64,000 bases of DNA, taken from assembly GCA_003439945.1 (NCBI GenBank), contig QVRM01001387.1, positions 186,001 through 250,000 on the forward strand. Direction: 5' to 3'. Shown in pieces: positions 49,539 through 62,877 of the stretch (position 1 is the first letter of the stretch; each line of letters starts with the position of its first letter). The notes below the pieces were generated by a model. That model worked only from the letters and a program-made list of their open reading frames with translations. It was not told where the DNA came from and made no database searches. This DNA is from Dermanyssus gallinae. Its lineage: Eukaryota; Arthropoda; Arachnida; Mesostigmata; Dermanyssidae. Position numbers and translations under genes: made by a program.

Positions 49539-49682
49539 TCTGCGAGCAGTGCAACAAATCCGCTCGATGCCAACTCGCAGCATGTGACTTGCTGGAGCAC
49601 TTCGTTTTATGCACGCTCCAATAACCTTAGGATACCCCCGCGATATATCACGCCTGAATTCCGCGGCCCGAGTTTTCGTCAT
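49539..49682 (-). CDS. Possible first exon of a two-exon minus-strand gene
   Basis: Starts at the first in-frame ATG (49682) after a TGA 36 codon-positions of bases upstream, with no intervening acceptor. Encodes 48 mostly basic residues (MTKTRAAEFRRDISRGYPK...) and ends in phase 0 at a consensus donor (CGCAGA|GTGAGT, GT at 49538-49537). The ATG context is weak. The plus strand here is also open, so strand choice rests on the splice pairing with 48938-49237. Confidence 0.35.
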
Positions 49683-49884
49683 AAAGGATGTGTTTGTTTG
49701 GCGGATGGCCAAGTGGGCTCATGCAAATCCAAATTGTGTGCTCATTTATTTGGCGCCGCTTTGGAATGTCATTTTCCAGAAGAAGTACATACACTGTACA
49801 CCACACATATAAGACCATGACAAAAATTGTACCACATACTCCTTTATCCAAGCGAGGAGCCGCTTTGTGTATCTCATGTCAGGC

Positions 49885-50072
49885 TGCCCACCGGCTGCTG
49901 AAACAATCCGACTAAGGCTGAAGATGCCGCGTACAGTACCTTACGAATGTTTTATTTCGGAGTGGAAAGCTAAAATCGAACAGGCCAGACGGGAGGTCGG
50001 TGGTTTGGACGTTTTCAATGCCTTGCACCTTTGGTCTGGTCCTGCATGTGACAATCGCCACGTATACACCAG
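49885..50072 (+). CDS. Possible internal exon, unrecognised
   Basis: Acceptor-like TGTATCTCATGTCAG and donor-like CACCAG|GTACAT (GT at 50073) bound an open frame containing PYECFISEWKAKIEQARRE and DVFNALHLW, which reads as ordinary helical protein. No flanking exons were confirmed. Confidence 0.25.
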
Positions 50073-50982
50073 GTACATAGTGCATGGTTATCACTACCTG
50101 GTATGTTCAAACGCAACCATACTCCTTTATACATAACTACAAAGATGAGTTTATGTTCTCGTACAATATATATATATGTATGTGCAATCGTAATTTTCAC
50201 TCAAAGGCACCCGGGTAGACGTGCTAGCCTCCTTTAAGATTAGACCTCCATTCGAGGGCAACACTGGCCAAAATCTGCTATTATACGAATCTAGTCCGAC
50301 GTGAAACAATCTCGCACAATCTTGGCCACCTCAGTGACCTAACAAATGAGACCTGTAAATAGATATGAATAGTATTATGAATGTGAATATTATTATTGAT
50401 CACTATATTTTCTTTAGAGCATTGATAATTATAGTCAATAGTACCACATCAGTAAAAAACACCAACAATTACAGTTCCGTTTGATCAGTAGCGTCGTAAA
50501 AACCAAATTCCCCTTCCTTGCAGTATTTCCAGAATACACGTCATTCTGGGAGTGCATTCTGCTTTGATAAGTAACTACTAGCCACAATTTGAATTCTGGG
50601 ATTATAAGTTAATCCGTAAGCGTAACATACACTCCGAAATACTAGGCCAAAGTTAAGTGCCGCATACACCGGACATTGCTGCACTGCAAGAATACCTGCC
50701 ATTGTTTCCTTGTAACTTACTTTCGGACTAATGGAGGTATATGGTCGCGTATTGCCCGCGTGGGCGGTTATTTTTGCCGTTGCTACGGCTGCCTATGCAA
50801 AATTCGAAAATCGCGTTTACCGACATGAGATACCTGCACAGCACGGAATCACATGTGTCAGAATTACACACGCCACTCCTTGCGACCGTTCAACGTCCCT
50901 TTGTCACTCCTATTGCCGCAAATTGTAGCTTTTGTTGTCGTCATTGTCATTATTGTGGCCGTCATTCATAATATTCCTGTTG

Positions 50983-50992
50983 TTGCTGCTGC

Positions 50993-51047
<55 letters not shown>

Positions 51048-51117
51048 GCTGTTGTTGTTGCTGTTGTTGTTGCTGTTGTTGTTGTTGTTGCTGTTGCTGT
51101 TGTTGCTGCTGTGTTGT
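50983..51117. repeat. (TTG)n tract with CTG variants
   Basis: TTG repeat, i.e. CAA on the minus strand, flanked by more interrupted TTG/CTG to 51155. Confidence 0.95.
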
Positions 51118-51949
51118 TATTGGTGTTGTTGTGGTAGTTGTTGTTGTGGTTTTTTTTTATCACCATATTATCATAGTGGCTATTGTTATTCCGTTATTGC
51201 TGCCTCTACAGCGGCGTCGGAGCGTTTTTTTAAATCACTACCGGCATTGCTGTTGTTGTTGTTGTCGTCGTCGTCGTTAACAGTGGTAGTTCTGCATTTT
51301 GTTTTTGTTTTACAGCCACCGTTTCTGTGCCCCTGCCACAGTCGCACGTTTCGCTAATACTGTGTCCACTGTTGTCATTGGTCGGTTTCGTTCCGACATT
51401 CGCTTTTCTGTTGTTGGACACGGTGTTTGCAGCCGGAAGCCGCTGCAGCTGCTGCTGCTGATGCTGCCGTTACCGCCGGCGGTCGATTCACAGACAGTCA
51501 TAGCCATCTCGTCGTAGCCATAACGCTGCTACGGCAGTGGCGCCGCCCGGCTTACGGAAATCCTGTCCAACGCTGAGACCATAGCGACCTACCTAGCCCC
51601 TCTGCGGCGTTGTTCCGGCCTCACGGCTAACCTCAAAACAGCGGTTGTCTAGCCTCTGAGCACCACACTCACCCCAGCTGTCTGTTTCAGATTTCAGCAT
51701 CATGCAAGTGCGCTCGCTACACCAAGCTCTATCTCTATGTGAGCACATATATTTGTTTAAAACTCACAATAGATCCTATTAACAATACCATGATGATCAC
51801 TAGCTAGAACTAGGTGCTGGGAGCTGTCGTCATCATGATCGTCGTCGTCGTCGTCAACATCATCACCATCATCACCAGCATCATCATTACCGTCACCACT
51901 AAAGATCACAATCATCATCATCTGGATGTTACGTTACTCCAGCCAGCAT

Positions 51950-52060
51950 CTCTTTAGAGTGAAGATATGCCATGCCGCACGGCGATTCCAAGTCTGTAGG
52001 GGGGGACGGAGAATCGTCTAGACTTCAAAGCAGCCTCCTTACCAAATGCTTTTAATTTTA
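51950..52060 (+). repeat. Diverged repeat, copy A
   Basis: Shares GAAGATATGCC, CACGGCGATT.CAAG, TGTAGG and GTCTAGACT with 54222-54330, followed by a similar A-rich block. A (TA)n array follows at 52075. Confidence 0.5.
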
Positions 52061-52071
52061 GCCCGTACAGA

Positions 52072-52074
<3 letters not shown>

Positions 52075-52121
<47 letters not shown>
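52075..52121. repeat. (TA)n array
   Basis: 23 units directly after repeat copy 51950-52060. Confidence 0.95.
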
Positions 52122-52123
<2 letters not shown>

Positions 52124-52413
52124 GCAGCACGACTTCAAAGATAACCACAGACGGCCAAACAAAGCCACAGCCACGCCAGCGCGGCAGCGGAACGAGATGA
52201 ACAAGATCAGGTCTAGCAACCAAACAGCACCAACAACAACCAGAACACCTACAACAATGGTAACAGCGGCTGCGGCGGCAGCAGCAGCAGCAACAACAAC
52301 AGTGCTAGAAATAATAGCGGCGCAGGACAATATCAAACACTAGTGAAGTAAACCTTCCAACTAGCTTACCCAATGCGTCAATTGTAAAAGTAATGTATGT
52401 ATATAAACGTTTT

Positions 52414-52500
<87 letters not shown>
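52414..52500. repeat. (TA)n array
   Basis: About 43 units with one C interruption. Confidence 0.97.
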
Positions 52501-52502
<2 letters not shown>

Positions 52503-54160
52503 GTTAGGTAACGCCGCACAGCTGCAGTTAGGGCTGCATTTGCCGGCCATGGTGTCAGACCGGACCGTCACAGTAGAGTGTCATTCAAAGCCACATTACA
52601 AAGGAGACGCTTGTGTAACGCGCGCGCCCTTACAACTCGAAAATACAAAGGCTTGCGTCTTTCTTTAACGTCTTCTCGCTCGCTCAATCAATGCGACAAT
52701 GGGACAAGCGAAAACACGACCTTGTTGGTCGGTGTTCGCGAGCGACAATTAGAGCGATTCGACGGCAATTCGACGGCCGATGCGGCCAGCGGACCGCGCA
52801 CAGCGGGACACAGATGGGAGTTAGGGGAGACTGACTATTGGACGACGGTTCTTTAACGCTCGTTCGTCCGTCCGTGCGTCCGTCCCTCGCACAGGAACGA
52901 GCCCCCTTCTAGACGGCGACAAACCCCAGCCTAGCTCACAATCACCACCAAATGGCCACAGCCACTCTGGCTCGCTGTAGCGTCAGCGGCACAACAGCAG
53001 AAGCACGGCTACAACAAAGTTTCAAGCTAAAACAAATTCTTCTTGAGTTTGGCTTACTTACCATTAATACTACTACTACTACTACCACTACAACTCCCTT
53101 GTTCGTTGTCTACAACACTAGACGACACAGCAGTCTACGAAGGCGACCCTCAAATTGGCTGGTCTTTTTTTCCCTTCTTATTACAATTTACATCATTTCA
53201 GAGGCTGGTGCTGCTGCTGGTGGTATTATGCGCGGTGATCGACTTCGTTTCAGTCGGGTATCGTGCTTCTTATAGAAGCGGCAAAACGCGGCGGGAAGAA
53301 ACGTGGTAGCATAGGGTCAAGGTTTTCCTGTCTGGCCACGCCGAAAAACTCCTCAACTGCCCGTATTGCATGAAAGACGTTTATGCCTATATTAAACGAA
53401 CAACTAAAGGTAACAAAGACGGCGCAATGCAGGGCACAGAGTTTCGCAGAGAGCGATTTACTGCTGAACACAATTGCGTCAACCCTGTTACAGCTCCGAA
53501 CGATACGGTCCGAATCAAAATACCCAATCGCCTAGCTTTACCATCAAGGCGGTGCTATGGACGTGCACGTATGCGATTGAATTAGGCGGTTTTAACTTAC
53601 CTAATATTTATTAAAAGTTTAAAATACCTTTATTGAACGGTATAGATGTAAGCCGGAGGCGATTATGTATCGAAATCATCGAGCCTCTCTTTTGGATCTC
53701 TCTCGTTCTGACTCACTATCAACGCGCAACAGCAGCTTACCTGAAAGAGCATACAAATGAGCATACACAAGCAAGAAAAGACAATTGTAAAAATCAAATT
53801 CGTGTTGTTGCTGTGCGAGCAACTTCGCCACTGAAACCGCGACTAAATCCAAACTATCGACCTATCTACCTCTAGAATGCGAATTGATGGCTGTTTCCGC
53901 ACGCTAGACTCATTAAATCGTCAAACTGTGTCATTCTCAAAGTTTGGGCACCAGCGATTAACGAGCAGGCAGGCACGTTTGCAGCAGAGGTTCACAATTG
54001 CGAGCCTACAGGGGTTTCGTTCGATGGTTTACGATACGGTCGCACGCGGCATTCTATGCATACTCTGCCCTCCTACTAGTCTCGGTCGATTTTGATCCGG
54101 CGACGTTATTACCGATTTGCTGGCTTCGATCGTCTCTTTTCGATCTCTTCAGTAAGTAAC

Positions 54161-54198
<38 letters not shown>

Positions 54199-54221
54199 TA
54201 TAATAATACCCTCTGTGCCTC

Positions 54222-54330
54222 ATTGAAGATATGCCTCACGGCGATTTCAAGCCCGTAGGTGACACATGATAGACATATAGGTCTAGACTGAAAAACAACC
54301 GCCTTAAAAAAATTCTTTCCGAAGAGGCAT
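54222..54330 (+). repeat. Diverged repeat, copy B
   Basis: Partner of 51950-52060 in the same orientation. A (TA)n array precedes it (54163-54196). Confidence 0.5.
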
Positions 54331-55337
54331 TAGTAGGTGTAGAATACTAATAGTAGTCGTAATAGTAGTAGTAAAAATAGTAGGAATTCAAATGCATATT
54401 CGCAAATTCCCGTCCAGCAGTGCACCTCCGTTCCCCCACTAACGCAATCCCCACGCTCAAACACAACCCCAAGAGGCCCCTAGCTCCCAACGCCTGCCGT
54501 GCTCGCTCTTACAGCCTCCTCATCTGGATCCTCTCGCAGTCTGAGGCTGGTGATGGTTGGAGAGATTTACAACAACGTGGGTCTCTCACGAAGTGCGTCG
54601 CCGGACCAGACTGAGCAGAGGGAGTTGTTGTTAAATTCCACTGCATCCTATCTAGCTCAGCTGCTGCTACTGCTGCTGCTGCCTCAACCGAGCGCATACA
54701 TAGTAGAGAGAAGGATCGATGGGTACAGATACACACGCATGGAGATAGGTACGCATGTAGTATATACGAGTATACGCTTTCGCTCAGGCAGGCTAAACGA
54801 ATCGGTGAGGCGCCATGAGGTGAGGTTGCTGAAAACCGGCAGCGCAGCAGCAGAGATCAAAACTCCTTAAGGCCAGCCAAAGAGTATCGCAGCGGTTTGG
54901 AGGTAGCGTCGAAATTCCTCAAAGCAAACACGCCTATCGAGCGAGCCTCACCGCTGACGAAGGACCGGCAAGCGATATCGACAACTTATGCACACAACGA
55001 TGCAAAACTTATTCGCACAACAACGCAAAATAATCAATGCAAATAACTAACTGTAGTTAGATTGGATGGACACTCAGGGAACAAAAACAACACGAAGACA
55101 AACGAATCCGTCTTTAAGAGGCTAAAGAGAACTGCAAAATAGATGCGACGCATTTTGAGATAGGCGGACGAATAGACGAAAACGGTCTTGCCAAACAACA
55201 ACGCAATGCAATCGCAAACCACACGGCCAAACGTCTGAGTCAGTATCAAAACATGTACAAAGTGAGTGAGGCTAGCAGTGATCGCATAAACTGTGCAGAA
55301 CTAATGGTGTGTTCCAGTAGTATGTTGCAGCCTGGAT

Positions 55338-55340
<3 letters not shown>

Positions 55341-55407
<67 letters not shown>

Positions 55408-55413
55408 TATATA
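55341..55413. repeat. (TA)n array
   Basis: About 36 units with one C interruption near the 3' end. Confidence 0.97.
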
Positions 55414-56225
55414 GGGAATACGCTCGGAGTGGACGAGCTGCGTTTAACTGACAACGTGAGGTTTTTAAAAAGGGGTTTTTGCGCTATCGAATACGTGTAG
55501 GAATACTGTTGTCTACGTGTTGGAAGGTAGCTCGCTGTTGACGGAGGATCTGCAAAAACGATGGAATGTGAAGAAAACGGGCCCATTTAAAGTTTATATT
55601 CTAAATTAGCGACAAAGATAAGTGGACATAGAGATTTATGCAATAGCGCAATGAGGAGCACCAAATGGAGGGGTAACGGTGTGAGAAATTGACATCTAAC
55701 TACGGCATTTGTTGCCTCTGGTTGCCAACTCGATGCAGACCGTGCTGGAGCAAATCCGACAGATACCGCCGTTCGGTTCATCGCAGAAATAGCACAACGC
55801 TAAATTGATCATTGTCTTCTTTTGAACCTATTTTCCCAGGCTAGGTGTTAAAAATAATATAAAATATTATTATTACTAAAGCTTACCGATAGGTAAATGT
55901 ACCGATTGAACTCCCTATACATGCATCCGTTTCTCCAGGCCTCTTCCCTTTGGGGGCGTGTCGAGGATAATTCTCGCGTTGCCGCGCTGAACTCCTAGGA
56001 CAATGCGCTGTCTTAGGAACGCTGTGGATCATTTGTCCCCGCTCGAGCCCTCAATGATCTGGCCAATAACGATAAAAATAAGAATAATAATATACGGAAA
56101 CAGAAAGTAAGCGACTTTCTTGAAGGTCCAGTTAGCTGGTGGGTATTGTTTCAATGGACATCGAACGTAAACGCGCCAGCGAATCTAATCCATCTTAGCG
56201 TTTAATAGCCTAATGTACGCACACA

Positions 56226-56231
<6 letters not shown>

Positions 56232-56265
<34 letters not shown>

Positions 56266-56281
56266 TTTATATATATATATA
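56232..56281. repeat. (TA)n array
   Basis: Interrupted TA array preceded by a short (GT)n. Confidence 0.95.
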
Positions 56282-56783
56282 CATCTTGCAAACGTTCATC
56301 AATTTCACCGGCTGGGCACCGCCGAAAACATTGGCGGGCCATTTTGCTATCTCAATGCACCACATCCAAAAGAAAAATAATGTAGTGCTCCCCTTCTCTC
56401 TTTCTTTCTTCATCGCCTTATCTATTCCACTTTCTCTCGTATTCGTTTGCAATCGCTTTTCCTTTGCCTGCATTTCGTCGATGCCGTCTCTACAGATATT
56501 CTATACTATGCTTTGTATTGTTATCTCTCATGTGCGTTTTCTCCTATTTTCATTAACGGTGGCACCATTTGTTTGCACTCGTTTGCTTCGTTTCTGCCTT
56601 TTGCTCTTTTCTCTCTCTTTCTCTCCCTCTCTCCCTCTCTCTCTCTCTTCAGTTCCATAAATCTTGGCAAAGTATCTAATGAACACGCATGCGTAAGATC
56701 GCACATAGCGCCCCACCATGCCCAAATCAAAGGATTGTCAGACGAACGCCACAAAGATAGAGCTGTATATGCAGACTAAGATG

Positions 56784-56821
56784 TAAGCTATCACTTATAC
56801 ACATCTATAAGTGATAGCTTA
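56784..56821. repeat. Perfect hairpin, 16-bp stem, 6-base loop
   Basis: 56784-56799 (TAAGCTATCACTTATA) pairs exactly with 56806-56821. A second hairpin begins three bases later. Confidence 0.9.
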
Positions 56822-56823
56822 GC

Positions 56824-56850
56824 GTGCAGATCAGCGTTGTTGATCTGCAC
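56824..56850. repeat. Perfect hairpin, 10-bp stem, 7-base loop
   Basis: GTGCAGATCA at 56824-56833 pairs exactly with 56841-56850. Directly downstream of the 16-bp hairpin. Confidence 0.85.
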
Positions 56851-57749
56851 AGACCATTTGTTTGGTGTTGTTGCTGCTGCTGTTTTTCTTGTTGTTGTTA
56901 TTGTGGTTTTTGTTGTTGCGGGTGCTGCTGTTGTTGTCATTACTCGTGGTATAGTCATTGTCGTCTGCTTCGTCGCCGTGATTCGGCATCATTTTTTGAG
57001 CATGGTTCTCTTTTTTTGCTCAGCTTCTTTGATCTCACCTTCATATGCGTATTGTAACCAGTACCGGGAACGAACAGAATTTCTGCCAAAACTGCTGCCA
57101 CAGTAGCTGCTGCCGCGTCGTTCATCTTTGTCGTCGTCGTCGTTCTCGTCATTGCCGGAGACTTAAAGCTTCCGCGGCTAAAATCAACAGTCGTATAGTA
57201 AAGAGTAGCAAAAGTCTCCAATCGTTTCGGGCCCTGCTCTGCGGGTGGGTCGTATCACACCAACGCTGCTTAACGTTCACGTCGATCTCTCGACGACCTC
57301 GGTCGGAGGCATCAACAACCAGGGAGGAATAGTGGCAGTTCGCGGATAACGCCAGAACATCGGGGACATCGCATAGGATACTAAACGCATGATGACACGA
57401 GCACACGAATAAACAAAGCGTATACGAGAACCAAGGCCATCAAAGCAAAAAAATACCAGCCAAACCGGAATATCTACGACATAACAAATACCATACACAC
57501 ACAGAGAGTAAGAGCAATCCACGGAACGCTGGAAGAGATGAAGAGGTAGGAAGAAGAAACGGCGAAATAGATTCGGAGCGTGGCTAAACACGTGGCTAAA
57601 TTAGTGCAACATCGCGCGGGTAAAACGCGGAGTAGATAAATAAAGAAGAATGGCGCACCCAGCCTGCCCGCATTGGACGTGCGTTGCACGCAATTGATGA
57701 ACACATACCGATCGTATGCACTATATATATGCGCTACGTGCACTACCGG

Positions 57750-58850
57750 CTAACCATAGATCGTTTGAATGCGGTTGTTTTTATTGCTGCTCAGCTCTAT
57801 GATGGTGGCGGTGGGTAATACTAGTATGTACATACAGACAGCTCATTGTTGTCTGATGCTGTTGTAAATCTTCCTTTGAGAGTACCACACACTCAATAAG
57901 CTATTCTATATTCCTACCGCAATATAAGGTCGCTAGTCGAATTTCTACCTGGATTAAGGTTTTTTAACTCGAAGTGGATTAAGGTTTTTTACTTAAGTGA
58001 TAGACTCTTCAGGGTCAGAGTTAAAAAGTCAGTCAAACTGTAAAAGCAATATGTTCTCTCGGTCTCAGTCAACGCGTCACTTGAAGGGAATCAAACACTG
58101 ATGTGTGATGAGAAGATTCTGCCCAAAATGCACAAAAAGTTCATAAGACATGTTGCCTACCGCTGCAACGTTAGCAGAAATAATGTTACGTGCAGTGAGC
58201 CGTTACATTCGAACATATTGATAGATTTACGTTCACCAGCATATGTGAGCAGCCCAAGAGCAGCCTAATTCAATAAGTTCTTTGAAGTCATGACGACGTT
58301 ATGAGCATTCAGGCTCAAGCTGTAGCCAGGATAGAGATCGTTACTAGAATGTTCGCGTTGGGCACAGCCCGCGAGTGCAATCATGTACAGCCGAACATCT
58401 AGATCGCCAGATGGCGCGTTTGTTATTAAATTTCGGTGATTCTCAATAATGCCCCCCCCCCCCTGCCAAGGGGTGTGTGAATATATGTTAATTTTATTTG
58501 TACTACCATAGTTGTGCTACGTTGTTCATTGATTTGCCCCAGCAGTCTTCTCATCAATCGTGTCTCAATCTCGGGAATGTATATTATATATAAAAAAAAC
58601 GCGAATAAGTGACTGTGTGTCTAACGTCAAATTAAAAAAAAAAACACACGAGAAGTACAAACAACATAGACCGCATAAAAGTTTCCTTTCTTGCTTTAGA
58701 TATTTATAGACTACCAGACCGCTTGGGATAGATATTAGCTAAAAGCCACCGTGGCCCATTAGCAGTTGCGCGAGCGGCTAAGTGAGGCCTGGAGGTCTGG
58801 ATTGCCTCCCGTTAGTGGTTCTAGCTGTTTGGGTATGTATTCTGGTGATT
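57750..58850. other. No gene seen
   Basis: Ordinary sequence with the small tandem duplication at 57951, a C-run at 58451-58462 and no supported frame. Confidence 0.5.
57951..57996. repeat. Short tandem duplication
   Basis: TGGATTAAGGTTTTTTA occurs twice, about 24 bases apart. Confidence 0.8.
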
Positions 58851-59065
58851 AGCAGTACCCCCGTCCTCCGCGGTTGAGGGGCTTCTCGAAGCCAATTCTT
58901 TGACTCTTAGGTCTAAGGAAATTTGTCGAGAGAGTACGGGGGTGCTTTCTGTGGCCGCACGCCGTACGACCTGCCCCTGCGATGTTAAGCGCCAAGGTTC
59001 TTTGTGCCTCGTTGAGGAGAGCGCGTTGTAGCCCGGATAGTCGTGCGCCCCCAGAGGGATGATGA

Positions 59066-59068
<3 letters not shown>

Positions 59069-59133
<65 letters not shown>
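59069..59133. repeat. (TA)n array
   Basis: 32 uninterrupted units, followed by AGTAGTAGTA and another short TA run. Confidence 0.97.
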
Positions 59134-59136
<3 letters not shown>

Positions 59137-59554
59137 TAATAGTAGTAGTATACACATATATATATATATACATACAGTAAATAACTTTGTTAATACGGCC
59201 ATTGTAAGACACCACGCCCGAAGGTCGAGGTCAGCGCTCCCCACCGTAACGCCTGTCAACCGCAATCCACCGCAAGCAAAGAGAAACACTCAACTTGCGC
59301 CCGCCGCGAAGGCGGCCAGGCGAGAGCCAGGGCGGCGATCAGCTCGCCTTTGCAAAAGCCACCGACCCCTGTTCGAGGTCAGCTGATCGTATGGGTCGAC
59401 TCACCAGATCTCAGAATGTCGAGGACAGCTCGCACCGTCGTCGCCTTCATGATTATTGTCATTGTCCCAACCAAATCACAGTCAAAACACCATCGACTAA
59501 TCAAAACCCGGTTATTTTAAACAGTCAACCGGAATTTCCGTAAGAAAACAACCG

Positions 59555-59561
<7 letters not shown>

Positions 59562-59631
<70 letters not shown>

Positions 59632-59632
59632 G
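59562..59632. repeat. (TA)n array
   Basis: About 35 units with one register change. Confidence 0.97.
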
Positions 59633-61866
59633 TCGTCGGCTTTCGTTTTATCTGTGCTTCAACTACTTGGTTAAAGAAAATGTTTTACACCCGGCTGAAA
59701 TCTTTCGTGGGCTGCCACTTTTCTTACCGCAATCGTAGCATGGAAGGCTGGGGGGTCGTAGGCATAAGTAAACTGGCTTCTTCCTTGCGTTGGCTGTTAC
59801 CAGACAACTATTAGATGTCATCAGTTTGTGTCTACCACTTTAGCGAGGCCACTCTACCGTGTTCATACTGAATCTATTCTGACTTTCTTCACCAGAGAAA
59901 TTTCGTGCCAGAACAATGTACAACCAGGTGGTTACAATGGAGGAAGAAAATATATTCTAGATGAGCAGGATTCTACCTTTCACATGCGGACGCCCCGGTT
60001 TGTTTGTAACGATGCGTTAGCCGCCCGAACCACTGGACGGAACCACCGACTACTAACGCGGTCCATACTGATACTATGAATGGCGATAAATTCGACTTGT
60101 AGTTGCTTATTTTGAAACAGCGCTTCGATATGGTTTAATAATTTCTGTAATAAAACGTACTCACAGGAACATCTCATAAGCAGTGGTAAACTGAAGCTCG
60201 TAGAGCTCAAAAGCAGACCATCTGCCACTTTTTGCTACCTATCGAGATTAGTGGGATTTGGGTAAGCGGCTGACATTAAAACATTTACATTACATTAAAA
60301 AACATGCTCCGACTCCAGGCCGAGAGGCCGGTCATGACGAAATCACTTCTATTCGGCGTAGGTGAAACGTTGAAAGATTCGTATCGAGACGGCCCAATTA
60401 CCAAGCGCGTGGCCAAAGGCAACACACGACAGGATAGAGGACATAAAGCGATTAAGGCAAACAACTATTTTTGGCGCCGTGAAAATTAACGCGAAATAAT
60501 AGAACGGAGAAGTAGGCAAAAAAATAAAAGACGGACAAAAAGGAGAAGGAGAAGAAACGCAAAATGCACTATTTGTCCTAACGTTTTCCTCGGCAACTCT
60601 TTGTGAGCGACCCAGTGGTCTCCTCAATGTGTCGTCGAGAAACTACGACAACTCAACGTCTGGTCACGCATTCCAGCAACCTATGTAGCCAAAATCGTCC
60701 TTTCACAACAATCAAGGCAGAGCCCGAGGGCTCTGTGCCTTACTCCCACGCGCTTGCCCGGGGGCGGGAGTTGGAAAAAATTCCAACAACGGCAATTGTG
60801 GGCTGCCACCTTATCTAGCCATCATCCGTTTGCGCGTCTATGCATCCGACCATCAATCGATCCAATCGGCGGCGTCTCCGTTCACCTCTAAGAACAGAGG
60901 TGGCTAAGAACGTGTAGCCTTACCGCTTGGATGAAGCCGCGACGCCGGCCCAGTTTCGTATTTACGAGCATCAGCAGCAGCACAAACATCAGCACAACAG
61001 CAGCATTAGTAGAAGAAGGATGAGGATGAGAAGGAGACGAAAAAGAACAAGAAGGCAACAGAAGACGACGACGACAAATAACTTTCAGATGGCTGATTGG
61101 CTTGCTACTAGCAGATCGGCTAGTTTGGCCCCGTATTAGCAGTGCACTGCAATAACCACGGCAACTATTTTCGATATAACGATTTCCCTCTCTGATCCTC
61201 CCTCTACCTGCCCCCTCTTTCTCTCTCTGCTTTTCTCTATTCCCCCTTCGTTATATATCGATCTCTATGCGTACTTACTGATAGAAATTTTCTTCCCTTT
61301 CTCTCTCTCTCTTTCGGCGTTTTCCAGCCGGTCTCTCTGCTCTCTCTCGCGTTGAGTGGCTGTCGACGTTCCCTCCGGTATCCTCCTACCCTATGCTAGG
61401 CGGAAGGCCAGAGTCTAGTTAGCAGCTACCTTTTCTAACCCTACAGGCCAGGCCATGAGACGATGTGGTGCGGCGGAACAACGACGTGCATCACCAGCAG
61501 AAACACACAGCCGTCCCACCGTCACACAACACCAATATAACAAAGCGGACAAACGCACGCACGCATGAACGGACGATAGATCCCAGGGCTCCAGAGGCAA
61601 GCCGTTTCGTTTTCTGTTCGGCGATGTCGCGGCTTACGATGCGACAATATACGTCCCAGGCAGCGAAATACACTTGGTAGATGCTTTTATGATATATATA
61701 TATACACACCCAAGCAACTATGCATAGCCTGGAGGTGTAGCACCTTTACAATAGCAAAAACATTACGACGCTTTTTACCTTCTTAGGGGTCTTTTGTGCT
61801 CTGCGGCGAGCGTTGCCTGGTGCCTCGACGCTCCATTTCATCGTTCCTATGTACTCATATATGTGA

Positions 61867-61868
<2 letters not shown>

Positions 61869-61903
<35 letters not shown>
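61869..61903. repeat. (TA)n array
   Basis: 17 units. Other TA arrays under 40 bp lie at 10790-10823, 16833-16855, 22361-22381, 23075-23102, 25143-25160, 31692-31719, 33796-33822, 37105-37145, 44083-44107, 48642-48672, 49263-49293 and 54163-54196. Confidence 0.95.
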
Positions 61904-61904
<1 letters not shown>

Positions 61905-62241
61905 GCGACAAATAAAGGTAGGGAGAGCCAGAGAGAGAGAGAGAGAGGACAGCGAGACACAAAAACAGATCTTGCTGGTGTCTTTATGCATAGCATTCGA
62001 ACCGAACCTCGGAGCCTCGGTGAAGGGTGGGTTGGGCTTCAGTCGCGACTTCAAGCGCGTGGTTACGAGGTCCGCTGGCGGTGCTGTTGCGGCCAGCGCC
62101 GTCGCTAGAGACGTGCCAGCCACCGCATGAGAATGATTGGTCCAGAAAACGCCGCAGTAACAGCAGAAGCGGCACACCTTCTCCACACGGGCAAACGGAC
62201 TGACCACGCTGGCGACGACGACGAAGCCGTCGATGACAACA

Positions 62242-62447
<206 letters not shown>

Positions 62448-62507
62448 AGTAGCACTGATGAAGTTGAAGTAACTCTATAATACGTCGAAACGCTCGCAAC
62501 GGCCACC

Positions 62508-62840
62508 ATGCCTGCTGCGTTAGTTACTACGTACGGCTGGTACCGCTCCCAGCGGCACCGTCAGCCGCAATCGCAACATCAGCGAACTGTAACTTGGAAC
62601 CAGCTGACCGATGCTGAAGGTGGAGCAACAGCAGCAACAACAAGAACAGCAACAACAATAATAACAACAACAACAACAGCAGCAGCAGAAGAATGGAATG
62701 ACGACGACGTCGACAACGAGCTTAACGACATTGACGACTACGATTGGCGTTTGGCAAACATTTCGTCGATTTCGTGTCGAGTAGGCTCGTCGCCGTTACG
62801 AGGAGCAGTGTGTGTCTCTCTCGGCCCGACCAAACAATGA
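62508..62840 (+). CDS. ORF of 110 codons with a strong start context
   Basis: The ATG lies in GGCCACCATGC, close to the animal translation-start optimum. The product has a basic, Gln-rich N-terminus, a Thr/Ala stretch from CAA-type repeat, then an acidic segment (EEWNDDDVDNELNDIDDYDW). It begins 27 bases after the stop of a poly-Asn frame (62127-62480). A chance frame in cryptic simple sequence is the main alternative. Confidence 0.3.
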   Translation: MPAALVTTYGWYRSQRHRQPQSQHQRTVTWNQLTDAEGGATAATTRTATTIITTTTTAAAEEWNDDDVDNELNDIDDYDWRLANISSISCRVGSSPLRGAVCVSLGPTKQ

Positions 62841-62877
62841 GAGTGAACCGTTGTCGACGGGCAAACTAACAGGCGCC

